Virus record (IMG/VR): IMGVR_UViG_3300049846_000628
Coordinates: 1-64,000 of that record
Direction: 5' to 3' (one strand)
Length of the DNA: 64,000 nt
Source: a virus
Shown here: in pieces, positions 23,579 through 30,254 of the stretch
Numbering within the stretch: position 1 is the first letter of the stretch
Layout: each line of letters begins with the position of its first letter
Notes under the pieces: generated by a model
What the model saw: only the letters and a program-made list of their open reading frames with translations
The model's database searches: none
What the model was told of the DNA's origin: nothing
Program-made: the position numbers and the translations under genes

Positions 23579-24569
23579 AAATGCACATATCCTCAACTAA
23601 TTGTTTAAAGGAAGTCTTTGGTGTCCAACCAAGTTTCTCCTTTGCCTTTGTGGCATCACCTAATAAAGTCTCTACTTCAGCAGGTCGGAAATATTTAGGG
23701 TTGACTCTGACGATGGTTCTACCCGTATTTTTATCAATACCAACCTCATCCAATCCTTCACCTTCCCAGACAATACTCATACCAAAGTAAGGTGCTGCCT
23801 CTTCAACAAACTCACGCACCGAATACTGCTCTCCAGTTGCAATTACAAAATCATCTGGAGTTTCTTGCTGCAACATCAACCACATCGCTTCCACAAAGTC
23901 TTTAGCGTGTCCCCAGTCTCGTTTTGCATTCAGATTTCCCAACTCAAGAATCTGTTGCTCTCCTGTAGAAATTCTTGAAAGAGCACGAGTAATCTTGCGA
24001 GTAACAAATGTCTCACCACGACGGGGAGATTCGTGATTGAAAAGAATACCTGTGCAAGCATACATTCCATACGATTCACGATAGTTCTTAGTGATCCAGT
24101 ATCCGTAAATCTTAGCTACACCATAAGGAGAACGGGGATAAAAAGGAGTAGTTTCGCGTTGAGGAACTTCTTGTACAAGACCGTAAAGTTCGCTTGTAGA
24201 TGCTTGGTAGATGCGTACACGATCTTCCATGCCCAGGAGACGCACTGCTTCAAGAACACGGAGAGTTCCCATACCATCGACATCAGCAGTGTATTCAGGC
24301 ATCTCAAAGGATACTTTGACGTGACTCTGAGCACCAAGATTATAAATTTCATCTGGCTGAACTAATTGAATAACTCTAACTATATTAGTCGAGTCTGTTA
24401 AGTCACCGTAATGTAATTTAATATTTTGATACAAATGATCAATACGTCCTGTATTAATTGATGAAGAACGACGAATAATACCGTGAACTTCATATCCTTT
24501 TTCCAAAAGAAACTCGGCAAGATAAGATCCATCCTGCCCAGTAATACCAGTGATTAATGCTTTTTTCAT
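23568..24569 (-). CDS. gmd: GDP-mannose 4,6-dehydratase (333 aa)
   Basis: [20 protein letters not shown] (GxxGxxG NADP motif), [14 protein letters not shown], and [20 protein letters not shown] (YxxxK) are diagnostic, with [20 protein letters not shown] near the middle. It makes GDP-4-keto-6-deoxymannose, the common precursor for GDP-fucose and, with the ColD-like enzyme, dideoxy sugars. Confidence 0.96.
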   Translation of the reverse strand: MKKALITGITGQDGSYLAEFLLEKGYEVHGIIRRSSSINTGRIDHLYQNIKLHYGDLTDSTNIVRVIQLVQPDEIYNLGAQSHVKVSFEMPEYTADVDGMGTLRVLEAVRLLGMEDRVRIYQASTSELYGLVQEVPQRETTPFYPRSPYGVAKIYGYWITKNYRESYGMYACTGILFNHESPRRGETFVTRKITRALSRISTGEQQILELGNLNAKRDWGHAKDFVEAMWLMLQQETPDDFVIATGEQYSVREFVEEAAPYFGMSIVWEGEGLDEVGIDKNTGRTIVRVNPKYFRPAEVETLLGDATKAKEKLGWTPKTSFKQLVEDMCIYGQ

Positions 24570-24572
24570 AAG

Positions 24573-24914
24573 TTAGATCCTTCCGTATGTGTCTTCAATC
24601 CTAACAATGTCTTCTTCATTGCAGATTTTTCCAAGTTGGACTTCTACAATCATTATACCATCATTTCCGCCAGTAATGCGATGTTTAGACAAAACTGGAA
24701 CAAAAATATAATCTCCAACTTTTAGTTTTTTAATGTCTTCGTTTAATTCTAATGTTCCGTCACCAGATACTACAACCCAATGCTCATCTCTTTGATTATG
24801 ATACTGCAAAGATATCTTTTGATTTGATTGCACATAGAGTCTCTTTACTTTATATCCAGTATCCTCTTTAAGGTTTTCATACCAACCCCAAGGTCTATCA
24901 AATCTTTCAGTCAT
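24573..24914 (-). CDS. Cupin, mannose-6-phosphate isomerase/GMP C-terminal type (113 aa)
   Basis: RPWGWYENLKEDTGYKVKRL and ISLQYHNQRDEHWVVVSGDG with HRITGGN form the type II PMI cupin barrel with metal-binding His/Glu. In bacteria this domain is fused to GDP-mannose pyrophosphorylase; here it stands alone. It may supply mannose-6-phosphate for GDP-mannose or isomerise a related sugar. Overlaps the previous gene by 4 bases. Confidence 0.88.
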   Translation of the reverse strand: MTERFDRPWGWYENLKEDTGYKVKRLYVQSNQKISLQYHNQRDEHWVVVSGDGTLELNEDIKKLKVGDYIFVPVLSKHRITGGNDGIMIVEVQLGKICNEEDIVRIEDTYGRI

Positions 24915-25735
24915 ACCTCACAATTTGTAAAGTCTATTTGACCATTTCTAGTTGCCCAGATTGGATACTCTCTACCGTAGGTATTCCAAATTTGTGCTTG
25001 TTCTTGTCCAACAGGTACACCAGATATTCCTGCAGCATTCCAGACTGTTTCGTAAGTATCATCCTCGTGAAATGTAAAATCGTGAGTTTCTGCTTTTTTC
25101 TTCAAAAGTAAAGACCAGATAGATTGATCGTGCCTATTTTCTCTGAAGATATCATCATTTGGAAGAGTTGAAGGACTATCATCAAGATACTTTCCACCAT
25201 CTTCTACACATGCATCAATCCATTTTTGAACTAATTCACGAATCATAGATGTATTCTTCAGAAAGAAGATACCAGAGATAACCTGACGGGTCATTAGATA
25301 TTCATCACTATCACCAACAATATGACGATAAGTATCCATTTTAGTCCATTGAATTTCAGGAAGATCTAAAGTAAAGAAAACTCCCTCAGTTTCAAGACAC
25401 TCTTCATAATATTGTTTCAGTTTCTCTAGACCATTTTTATTCAACTCACAACCAGAATCCACATAAAGAAGGACATCATTCTCAGGAATATTTTCCAAAG
25501 CTTTGAGAATAAAGTAGGGTTTACAAGCATAGTATCCATAATATCTTCTGGACATTCCTACGCGAGGATTCATCATTGGTTTCGCATATTGTTCCCAGAA
25601 TAGATTATCCTCTAAATCAGATTCTCCAAACTCTTGAATAGATTCAAAGACTCCAAAATTTTCTGCTTGCTTTTTGATTCTATTCTTACCTATGAAGAAA
25701 TTACTGTCTCCAAAATAGGTCAAATGTAAATTCAT
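24911..25735 (-). CDS. Glycosyltransferase-like protein (274 aa), first gene of sugar operon
   Basis: MNLHLTYFGDSNFFIGKNRI, then YYACKPYFILKALENIPEND and VLLYVDSGCELN (DxG/DSG metal-site region) and VFFTLDLPEIQWTKMDTY resemble putative GT-A transferases found in phage and algal-virus sugar clusters. ATG at 25735 follows a 5' leader from the promoter at 25759-25787. Sugar unknown. Confidence 0.65.
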   Translation of the reverse strand: MNLHLTYFGDSNFFIGKNRIKKQAENFGVFESIQEFGESDLEDNLFWEQYAKPMMNPRVGMSRRYYGYYACKPYFILKALENIPENDVLLYVDSGCELNKNGLEKLKQYYEECLETEGVFFTLDLPEIQWTKMDTYRHIVGDSDEYLMTRQVISGIFFLKNTSMIRELVQKWIDACVEDGGKYLDDSPSTLPNDDIFRENRHDQSIWSLLLKKKAETHDFTFHEDDTYETVWNAAGISGVPVGQEQAQIWNTYGREYPIWATRNGQIDFTNCEV

Positions 25736-25758
25736 AAGGTATGATTTGATATCTAGTT

Positions 25759-25795
25759 ATTATACTAAAAAAGGTGGGTTTATGCAACCCACCTT
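25759..25795 (-). promoter_or_regulatory. Promoter/terminator unit at head of sugar operon
   Basis: -10 TATAAT (25759-25764), 17-base spacer, weak -35 TTGCAT (25782-25787). The -35 lies in the loop of AAGGTGGGTT-GCATA-AACCCACCTT (25771-25795), followed by TTTT on the minus strand. It fits the same architecture as at 13.5, 30.2 and 33.7 kb, and would drive the whole 25.7-13.6 kb cluster. Confidence 0.6.
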
Positions 25796-25811
25796 TATGT
25801 GCTCAGGCTCG

Positions 25812-25894
25812 CCACCAATTCTTTTACTGGAAATTGGAAACCAGGCGGGGTAACCCCATCCGCACCACCAATCCTTTAAAGAGAGATTGGAAAC
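25812..25894. repeat. Two tandem 30-bp imperfect hairpin repeats
   Basis: Units 25812-25841 and 25865-25894 share the outer parts (GTTTCCAAT ... ATTGGTGG on the minus strand) and differ in the middle; each folds as CCAAT...ATTGG. A 23-base spacer separates them. The 5' side of the sugar operon contains no gene from 25796 to 25918. Role unknown; too divergent for CRISPR repeats. Confidence 0.55.
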
Positions 25895-25918
25895 TCAATG
25901 GGTCATTGACTCCACCAC

Positions 25919-26173
25919 CTAGTTTACAAACAAACTAGGAAAGGATAGTTGGATTAATTTTGGAACTTCAATAGCACCATAAAAGGCACACAATACAAGA
26001 ATATCCCAAAACTTATACTTGATAGCAAAAGGAATGACGAAAACATTCCCAATACACTTTACAAGCAATCCAGTTTTTGGATCTCCCCATAGAAGGACAA
26101 AGTATCCTGAGAGGAGAAGAATGTTACCGATGTAACGCATTACATCGGTGTTTTTCATTAAGGGGGATTTCAT
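25919..26173 (-). CDS. Small mult-helix membrane protein (84 aa)
   Basis: Two to three hydrophobic segments (YIGNILLLSGYFVLLWG, LLVKCIGNVFVIPFAI, ILVLCAFYGAIEVPKLI) with short loops. It is probably an inner-membrane or thylakoid protein. Start taken at ATG 26173; a GTG three bases upstream is also in frame. No family named. Confidence 0.65.
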   Translation of the reverse strand: MKSPLMKNTDVMRYIGNILLLSGYFVLLWGDPKTGLLVKCIGNVFVIPFAIKYKFWDILVLCAFYGAIEVPKLIQLSFPSLFVN

Positions 26174-26209
26174 CACCGACCAGGGCTTAGTTTTAAGTCA
26201 TAACCGAGA

Positions 26210-26446
26210 CTATTCATCATCTTTCACATAACAAGGAACTCTATCTGGATCTAACCATTTCGCATATTCAATATCTTCCATTGCAGTAGAACATTGTAAA
26301 ACATTATCAAAAAGATAAATGTCATTCCAGCGTTTGGTATAATAATTTTGCTTTTGCAAGCGATAATCAGGTTTACCGTTGATTTCTAGGATACCTGCTT
26401 CAACAAAGCGGTATCCTTCACGTTCCAGAAGAACTTTAGTTTTCAC
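26210..26446 (-). CDS. Hypothetical protein (78 aa)
   Basis: Begins with GTG in a GTGA overlap with the preceding gene: MKTKVLLEREGYRFVEAGIL. Small beta/alpha protein without recognised motif; ends in an acidic DPDRVPCYVKDDE tail. Confidence 0.65.
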   Translation of the reverse strand: MKTKVLLEREGYRFVEAGILEINGKPDYRLQKQNYYTKRWNDIYLFDNVLQCSTAMEDIEYAKWLDPDRVPCYVKDDE

Positions 26447-26655
26447 GCTTCAACTGCCTCAAGATCTTGAGCGACATACTCCATAAGCATTTCGTAGTCA
26501 TCAAGGGGGTCACCAGAAAATACCACTCCTTCATTTTCGTAGAAGCGACGCACCTTTTTATAAAGTTTCGGACTCTTTACATCAAGATAGATTTCCCCGT
26601 TAGCAGCAAGACGAAGAGTGCTAACATCTTTTTTGAACTTTTGAATCAGAGACAT
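26443..26655 (-). CDS. Hypothetical protein (70 aa)
   Basis: MSLIQKFKKDVSTLRLAANG, then KSPKLYKKVRRFYENEGVVF and an acidic C-terminus. Start 26655 lies 23 bases downstream of a consensus -10 box (26678). It is the first gene of a short operon with 26210-26446. Confidence 0.7.
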   Translation of the reverse strand: MSLIQKFKKDVSTLRLAANGEIYLDVKSPKLYKKVRRFYENEGVVFSGDPLDDYEMLMEYVAQDLEAVEA

Positions 26656-26677
26656 TGTTTTGTTTTGTTGCCTTAGT

Positions 26678-26706
26678 ATTATAAGGGTTGTTGAGTGTTT
26701 AGTCAA
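26678..26706 (-). promoter_or_regulatory. Consensus host-type promoter
   Basis: Minus-strand TTGACT (26701-26706), 17-base spacer, TATAAT (26678-26683), between tRNA-Pro and the gene starting 26655. Confidence 0.85.
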
Positions 26707-26731
26707 GTGTGCCAGTTGAGAAACTGGCAAG

Positions 26732-26807
26732 TCCGGATACTTGGATTTGAACCAAGATTTTTCCACTTCCCAAAAGTGGTGCCATGACCAAGTTAGGCGA
26801 TATCCGG
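26732..26807 (-). tRNA. tRNA-Pro(UGG)
   Basis: Acceptor CCGGATA/TATCCGG, anticodon stem CCACT/AGTGG around TTTGGGA (anticodon TGG), T-arm CTTGG-TTCAAAT-CCAAG. CCA is not encoded. Its 5' end overlaps the last 15 bases of the HNH gene. Confidence 0.95.
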
Positions 26808-27296
26808 GAGTATTAGTTGGTTAGCGTGGACTGCTGAATGACAACAAGCACATAATAGCACACATCCTTTTATTTCGTCAAGTATTCTACTTTGATTCCA
26901 ACAGCGTATATTAGCAAATTTTGGATCTTTTTTTGAAGGGTCTAAATGATGGACATGTAGTGCTGATGAATATTTATCATATCCACAAGAAATACATTTT
27001 CCACCCATAGATTCAATAATAAAATCCCGTTTTTTCTTACCCAATTCAAGAGTATATGTATTATGACATTTACCACATACTCGTTTTTTGTGCCCATAAA
27101 ACTTTTCTGGATTTGTTTCTCCACACATTCCACACTTGTGTGTGGTTTTTGAATTGTTTATAGAAGTATATTTTGATTTTAGATTATATTTTTTACACCA
27201 ATGTCTAATAGATGAAAGAGATTTATTTTCTTGTTTGGAAATATCATTCATGGACATTCCACTTTCAAGCATTTTTTCCAACAATTGTTTATCCAT
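26793..27296 (-). CDS. HNH homing endonuclease (167 aa)
   Basis: An N-terminal helix-turn-helix-like segment (KMLESGMSMNDISKQENKSL) is followed by four CxxC zinc pairs (CGMCGE, CGKC, CISCG, CACCH) and the HNH core ALHVHHLDPSKKDPKFANIR. The final codons and stop (LPDIA) are encoded by the 5' half of tRNA-Pro. Its start region is paired to an upstream arm, with TATAAATA in the loop. Homing role inferred. Confidence 0.88.
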   Translation of the reverse strand: MDKQLLEKMLESGMSMNDISKQENKSLSSIRHWCKKYNLKSKYTSINNSKTTHKCGMCGETNPEKFYGHKKRVCGKCHNTYTLELGKKKRDFIIESMGGKCISCGYDKYSSALHVHHLDPSKKDPKFANIRCWNQSRILDEIKGCVLLCACCHSAVHANQLILPDIA

Positions 27297-27298
27297 AA

Positions 27299-27341
27299 TA
27301 GTTTAGATTAGGTATACTATTATTTATACCAACCTACACTA
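27299..27341 (-). promoter_or_regulatory. Start-region hairpin with late promoter in loop (HNH gene)
   Basis: Arm 27329-27341 (TAGTGTAGGTTGG) pairs with 27299-27312 next to the start codon over 12 of 13 positions with two G-U. The loop holds TATAAATA at 27321-27328. Same design as 12578-12621 and 48443-48497. Confidence 0.65.
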
Positions 27342-27342
27342 G

Positions 27343-27459
27343 TTATTTATTTCGGTGTATAAGCATTATACCCATAATCGGGGCAATCGTCAAGCCTGCT
27401 CCACAAAGTCCCAACCAGATCGGACTTGCTGCAAGTGTCTCTACAATATGGAAAATCAT
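27343..27459 (-). CDS. Tiny membrane protein (38 aa)
   Basis: MIFHIVETLAASPIWLGLCG followed by AGLTIAPIMGIMLIHRNK: one long hydrophobic helix. ATGA overlap with the gene before it. Its coding sequence also contains a perfect TTGACG-17-TATAAT promoter match. Function unknown. Confidence 0.65.
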   Translation of the reverse strand: MIFHIVETLAASPIWLGLCGAGLTIAPIMGIMLIHRNK

Positions 27460-27653
27460 CTTCCTCTCCAGTTTTTATGTTCATAGTAAAAGTATTGGTC
27501 TACTTCATCAAGACCTGATAGAGGGGCACTTATACCCCACTCAGACCACTCTATACAAAACTGCCTGATATCGTGATTATGGACTATATTGTGCCCATAT
27601 ATTCTCACAAAAGAAGACATTGCAAATTGATATCTTTTATTATTGATAGGCAT
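27456..27653 (-). CDS. Hypothetical protein (65 aa)
   Basis: MPINNKRYQFAMSSFVRIYG, aromatic and His-rich (HNIVHNHDIRQFC). Start 27653 overlaps the preceding gene by 14 bases; an earlier in-frame ATG would overlap more. No domain recognised. Confidence 0.6.
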   Translation of the reverse strand: MPINNKRYQFAMSSFVRIYGHNIVHNHDIRQFCIEWSEWGISAPLSGLDEVDQYFYYEHKNWRGR

Positions 27654-27729
27654 TATTAAGACCCCAATAAATCCATATTGCAATCGTGGAAAAATATATT
27701 AGGCTTCCGATTAAAAGTGTTTTAGTCAT
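27640..27729 (-). CDS. Tiny membrane protein (29 aa)
   Basis: MTKTLLIGSLIYFSTIAIWI followed by YWGLNNAYQ; a single hydrophobic helix. Overlaps both neighbours in different frames, typical of this operon. Confidence 0.55.
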   Translation of the reverse strand: MTKTLLIGSLIYFSTIAIWIYWGLNNAYQ

Positions 27730-27835
27730 CATCTTCATCCTCGTAAGTAGATGGCTCTTCAAATAATTCGTCTATCTTCTGTTGTAAAACTATTCTTTGT
27801 AATTCTTGTAAATCTTCTTCTGTTAAAGATACCAT
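27722..27835 (-). CDS. Small acidic protein (37 aa)
   Basis: MVSLTEEDLQELQRIVLQQK followed by IDELFEEPSTYEDEDDD; helical then strongly acidic. Its ATG overlaps the preceding stop (TAATG). Unknown function. Confidence 0.55.
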   Translation of the reverse strand: MVSLTEEDLQELQRIVLQQKIDELFEEPSTYEDEDDD

Positions 27836-28041
27836 TAGTTTAATGTAATTTTAAGAAAAGGAAGTAGCGGTGGAATAACACCTACAAGTCTTAGAAGTCC
27901 CTCAGCAAATAAAGCAAGAACCACCCAACCGACGCACATACTAATGATAGAAGCATTACGGTTGTGTCGTCGTATTGCTGCATCGATCATCTCCTTAACT
28001 TCACTGCGAGTTACATAATCATCATCATATGGTTCCATCAT
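27835..28041 (-). CDS. Small membrane-anchored protein (68 aa)
   Basis: Acidic N-terminus (MMEPYDDDYVTRSEVKEMID) and a hydrophobic C-terminal half (SIISMCVGWVVLALFAEGLL, then VIPPLLPFL). Likely C-terminally anchored in the membrane. The start overlaps the preceding stop; second Met is also possible. Confidence 0.6.
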   Translation of the reverse strand: MMEPYDDDYVTRSEVKEMIDAAIRRHNRNASIISMCVGWVVLALFAEGLLRLVGVIPPLLPFLKITLN

Positions 28042-28187
28042 TTCTCATCTCCAAGAAACTTCGCAAGAGGATCTCTCCTAGTTTTAACAATCTCAACTGC
28101 TCTCTTATAGAACATATTATCAATGTTCCCAGAGGCTTCAAAAGTCTCCTTGATCTTCACCCAATTATCGTAGGTGTGCTGATCCAT
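28038..28187 (-). CDS. Small hypothetical protein (49 aa), first of operon
   Basis: MDQHTYDNWVKIKETFEASG followed by NIDNMFYKRAVEIVKTRRDP. Soluble and helical. It heads a chain of six overlapping tiny genes (28.19-27.34 kb). The 110 bases upstream hold a TTGACT and AT-rich stretches but no clear -10 box. Confidence 0.6.
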   Translation of the reverse strand: MDQHTYDNWVKIKETFEASGNIDNMFYKRAVEIVKTRRDPLAKFLGDEK

Positions 28188-28300
28188 AGGGTTTAAGTTG
28201 AATACTACTAGTTATGCTAGTGAGTATTTGAAGAAAGTCAAGTTTGTGTTGATACAAAAATATAGATTAAGACAATCTAAATTTTTGTAATTTTTCTAAA

Positions 28301-28387
28301 CGGTAGCGGTTAGATTCGAACTAACGGAGGTGTTACCCTCACTTGTTTTCAAGACAAGCGCAATAAACCGGACTCTGCCACGCTACC
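28301..28387 (-). tRNA. tRNA-Ser(UGA)
   Basis: Acceptor GGTAGCG/CGCTACC, anticodon stem CTTGT/ACAAG around CTTGAAA (anticodon TGA), long variable arm (GAGGGTAACACCTC), T-arm GTTAG-TTCGAAT-CTAAC. Class II as expected for Ser. Confidence 0.96.
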
Positions 28388-28394
28388 AGTATTT

Positions 28395-28450
28395 ACGGAA
28401 TGTTAAGGAACTGAAAATATAAATATTTAAAGACCCTTCCGTTATTTATA
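28395..28450 (+). promoter_or_regulatory. Late promoter and arms before EDxHD gene; opposite late box
   Basis: Plus-strand TATAAATA (28418-28425) lies between ACGGAA (28395-28400) and TTCCGT (28437-28442). A second TATAAATA on the minus strand (28443-28450) points toward tRNA-Ser and the operon below. Arms are short. Confidence 0.45.
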
Positions 28451-28455
28451 CATCT

Positions 28456-29079
28456 ATGATTGATGTAACTTGTTTAAATTGTAGCACATCTTTTAAGAAA
28501 TTACCATATGAAGTTAAAAGAACAAAAGGTAAAAACTTTTGTTGTATGAATTGCTTTAATGACTATCAAAGAAAAGATAGAATAAATCAAATCAAAGAGT
28601 GTGCTAACTGTGGTAAAAGTTTTCACAAGCGTCCAGCAGAACAAAAGAAAACAAAAAACCATTTTTGTTCTAGAAGTTGTGCTGCGACTTATAATAATAC
28701 CCACAAAACAAATGGAACTAGAGTATCAAAACTCGAAGTATTTTTACAAGAACAGTTAAGTCAAGAATATAATTTTGACTTTCACTTCAATAGAAAAGAT
28801 ACTATTAATTCAGAGTTAGATATTTACATTCCAGAAATTAATTTAGCATTTGAATTGAATGGTATTTTTCATTACGAACCAATTTATGGTGAAGAAAAAT
28901 TAAAGCAAACACAAAATAACGATGAAAGAAAATTTCAAGCGTGTCTGGAAAAAAATATAGAACTTTGTATTATTGATACTTCTTGGATGAAGTATAACAA
29001 AATAGAAAACTTCAAAAAAGTTTTAACTATTATTAAAGATATAATAACCAAAAAGTCCTCAACGGACTTCAAAATCTAA
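28456..29079 (+). CDS. EDxHD-type homing endonuclease with zinc fingers (207 aa)
   Basis: Two N-terminal Cys4 zinc knuckles (CLNCSTSFKKLP ... FCCMNCF; CANCGKSFHKRP ... FCSRSCAATYNN) are followed by a Vsr/EDxHD nuclease domain: NSELDIYIPEINLAFELNGI then FHYEPIYGEEKL, with KFQACLEKNIELCIIDTSW. The family includes I-Bth0305I. It is one of few plus-strand genes, inserted between tRNA-Ser and a conserved gene it overlaps tail-to-tail by 21 bases. Confidence 0.8.
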   Translation: MIDVTCLNCSTSFKKLPYEVKRTKGKNFCCMNCFNDYQRKDRINQIKECANCGKSFHKRPAEQKKTKNHFCSRSCAATYNNTHKTNGTRVSKLEVFLQEQLSQEYNFDFHFNRKDTINSELDIYIPEINLAFELNGIFHYEPIYGEEKLKQTQNNDERKFQACLEKNIELCIIDTSWMKYNKIENFKKVLTIIKDIITKKSSTDFKI

Positions 29080-29316
29080 GCGTCTAACTTTACGTTGGCG
29101 TCTTGCTTCCTGAAAAGCAAGATCTTCATTTGAAAGAACACCAGACTTTGATTTTGTATGATAAGAGTTTAGCATAACAATAGAGGATAAGTCAACTGCT
29201 GAGATCTTATCACCACGAATGGTAGCCATATTAGAGCAACCACAAGTCACAGTTTTACTATGATGCCCCTCTATCTCCCTACCACAGGAGCGGCATCTGA
29301 TTCTTAAGTTTTCCAT
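29059..29316 (-). CDS. Zinc-ribbon-like conserved protein (85 aa)
   Basis: MENLRIRCRSCGREIEGHHS then TVTCGCSNMATIRGDKISA contain two CxxC/CxC pairs that should bind one zinc. The basic C-terminus (FQEARRQRKVRRLDFEVR) suggests nucleic-acid binding. Wording is familiar from cyanophages but no function is assigned. Confidence 0.75.
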   Translation of the reverse strand: MENLRIRCRSCGREIEGHHSKTVTCGCSNMATIRGDKISAVDLSSIVMLNSYHTKSKSGVLSNEDLAFQEARRQRKVRRLDFEVR

Positions 29317-29335
29317 TGCATTATAAGTTTAATTT

Positions 29336-29770
29336 TTATTCAGTAAATGAACGTAGCATCCAAACAAACTTGCCGTGAGCCTCATTCAAATCATCAAGAA
29401 GATTAATTGTACCTCTTGACTTTTGATTTTCTGCTTCAGTTGCAGCAGAGTTCAACATAGTAATTACTTTTTTATGATCTTCTAAAAGATCTTTGATCAT
29501 TTCCATTGAGGAAATATTAGTCTTTGCTTCCGAAACCCCAGAAACTTCCAGAACTCTTGAGAGAGAACTAATAGGCTTAACACCTAAAAATCTCATATGT
29601 TCTGATAGCCTATCAATTTCTTCTTGAACTGCAAGATATTGCTCTCCAAACAAATCGTGAATTTGTTTAAAATCTTCACCAACAACATGCCAGTGATAGA
29701 CCCAAGTTTTTTGAAATAATAAAAAGAGAGATGCTTGCGTATCACTCAGAAGTTTATATAGAGTTTCCAT
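29336..29770 (-). CDS. Dps/ferritin-like protein (144 aa)
   Basis: Four-helix ferritin-like fold: LLFQKTWVYHWHVVGEDFKQ then IHDLFGEQYLAVQEEIDRLS and EHMRFLGVKP match the Dps pattern W-H-(x)n-H-D-(x)n-D-x-x-x-E, which binds iron at the subunit interface. Dps proteins oxidise and store iron and protect DNA from peroxide. It is near the lower length limit (144). The role in infection may be iron or oxidative protection, next to pstS and peroxiredoxin-type functions. Confidence 0.85.
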   Translation of the reverse strand: METLYKLLSDTQASLFLLFQKTWVYHWHVVGEDFKQIHDLFGEQYLAVQEEIDRLSEHMRFLGVKPISSLSRVLEVSGVSEAKTNISSMEMIKDLLEDHKKVITMLNSAATEAENQKSRGTINLLDDLNEAHGKFVWMLRSFTE

Positions 29771-29799
29771 TATACTTCTTTTTTGAAGTATTTATAAAG

Positions 29800-29871
29800 T
29801 GGGCAATATCGGATTCGAACCAATGACCAACTGCGTGTAAAGCAGCTGCGCTACCGCTGCGCTAATCGCCC
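29800..29871 (-). tRNA. tRNA-Val(UAC)
   Basis: Acceptor GGGCGAT/ATTGCCC, anticodon loop TTTACAC (anticodon TAC), T-arm TTGG-TTCGAAT-CCGA. A single tRNA between the Dps-like gene and small genes. Confidence 0.94.
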
Positions 29872-29879
29872 AATAAAAG

Positions 29880-30044
29880 TCAATACTGACTCATTAAATA
29901 TTCTACAGTATTTGCTACATCATTCATAGCATCACGAAGACTTTCTCTTTGACCAGACTCTTGTTTGATAATGGGTCTATGATCGTCAGTAAGAGTCCAA
30001 CGCCATTGATTCATATCCTTACAAAACCAGAGATTAATTTTCAT
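29880..30044 (-). CDS. Small hypothetical protein (54 aa)
   Basis: MKINLWFCKDMNQWRWTLTD then DHRPIIKQESGQRESLRDAM; looks like a small beta-hairpin plus helix. Overlaps the gene before it by 11 bases. No function known. Confidence 0.65.
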   Translation of the reverse strand: MKINLWFCKDMNQWRWTLTDDHRPIIKQESGQRESLRDAMNDVANTVEYLMSQY

Positions 30045-30189
30045 TCTTTGAATATTCCAGTTTAATCCAATTAATTAGGGCATTTAATTCCATCTTTTTT
30101 TCTTCAGTAAAATCAAATTTTTTATTGAAAAGATAAAAATCAAGTGCTTCAAGAGCAACTTCTCTATCGCGTTGGGAAATAAGAGACAT
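30034..30189 (-). CDS. Small hypothetical protein (51 aa)
   Basis: MSLISQRDREVALEALDFYL followed by FNKKFDFTEEKKMELNALIN. A perfect AGGAGG site sits 5 bases before the ATG, just downstream of a consensus promoter. Probably an early gene. No domain recognised. Confidence 0.7.
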   Translation of the reverse strand: MSLISQRDREVALEALDFYLFNKKFDFTEEKKMELNALINWIKLEYSKNEN

Positions 30190-30210
30190 AAACCTCCTAA
30201 CTTGCTTCTT

Positions 30211-30245
30211 ATTATAAGGTAAAAGGGGGGTTTCGTCAACCCCCC
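30211..30245 (-). promoter_or_regulatory. Consensus promoter whose -35 is the pstS terminator loop
   Basis: TTGACG (30234-30239), 17-base spacer, TATAAT (30211-30216). The hairpin GGGGGG-TTGACGAAA-CCCCCC (30225-30245) with TTTT after it terminates pstS. The next gene's AGGAGG follows within 20 bases. Confidence 0.85.
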
Positions 30246-30254
30246 ATATGTATA

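Noticed and set aside
25812-25894. Possible two-repeat CRISPR array
   Set aside because: The two 30-bp units differ in their centres, only two exist, and no cas gene or leader is nearby.
28205-28300. Promoter for the six-gene operon at 28.19 kb
   Set aside because: TTGACT is present but no acceptable -10 lies at 16-18 bases, so no coordinates are claimed.
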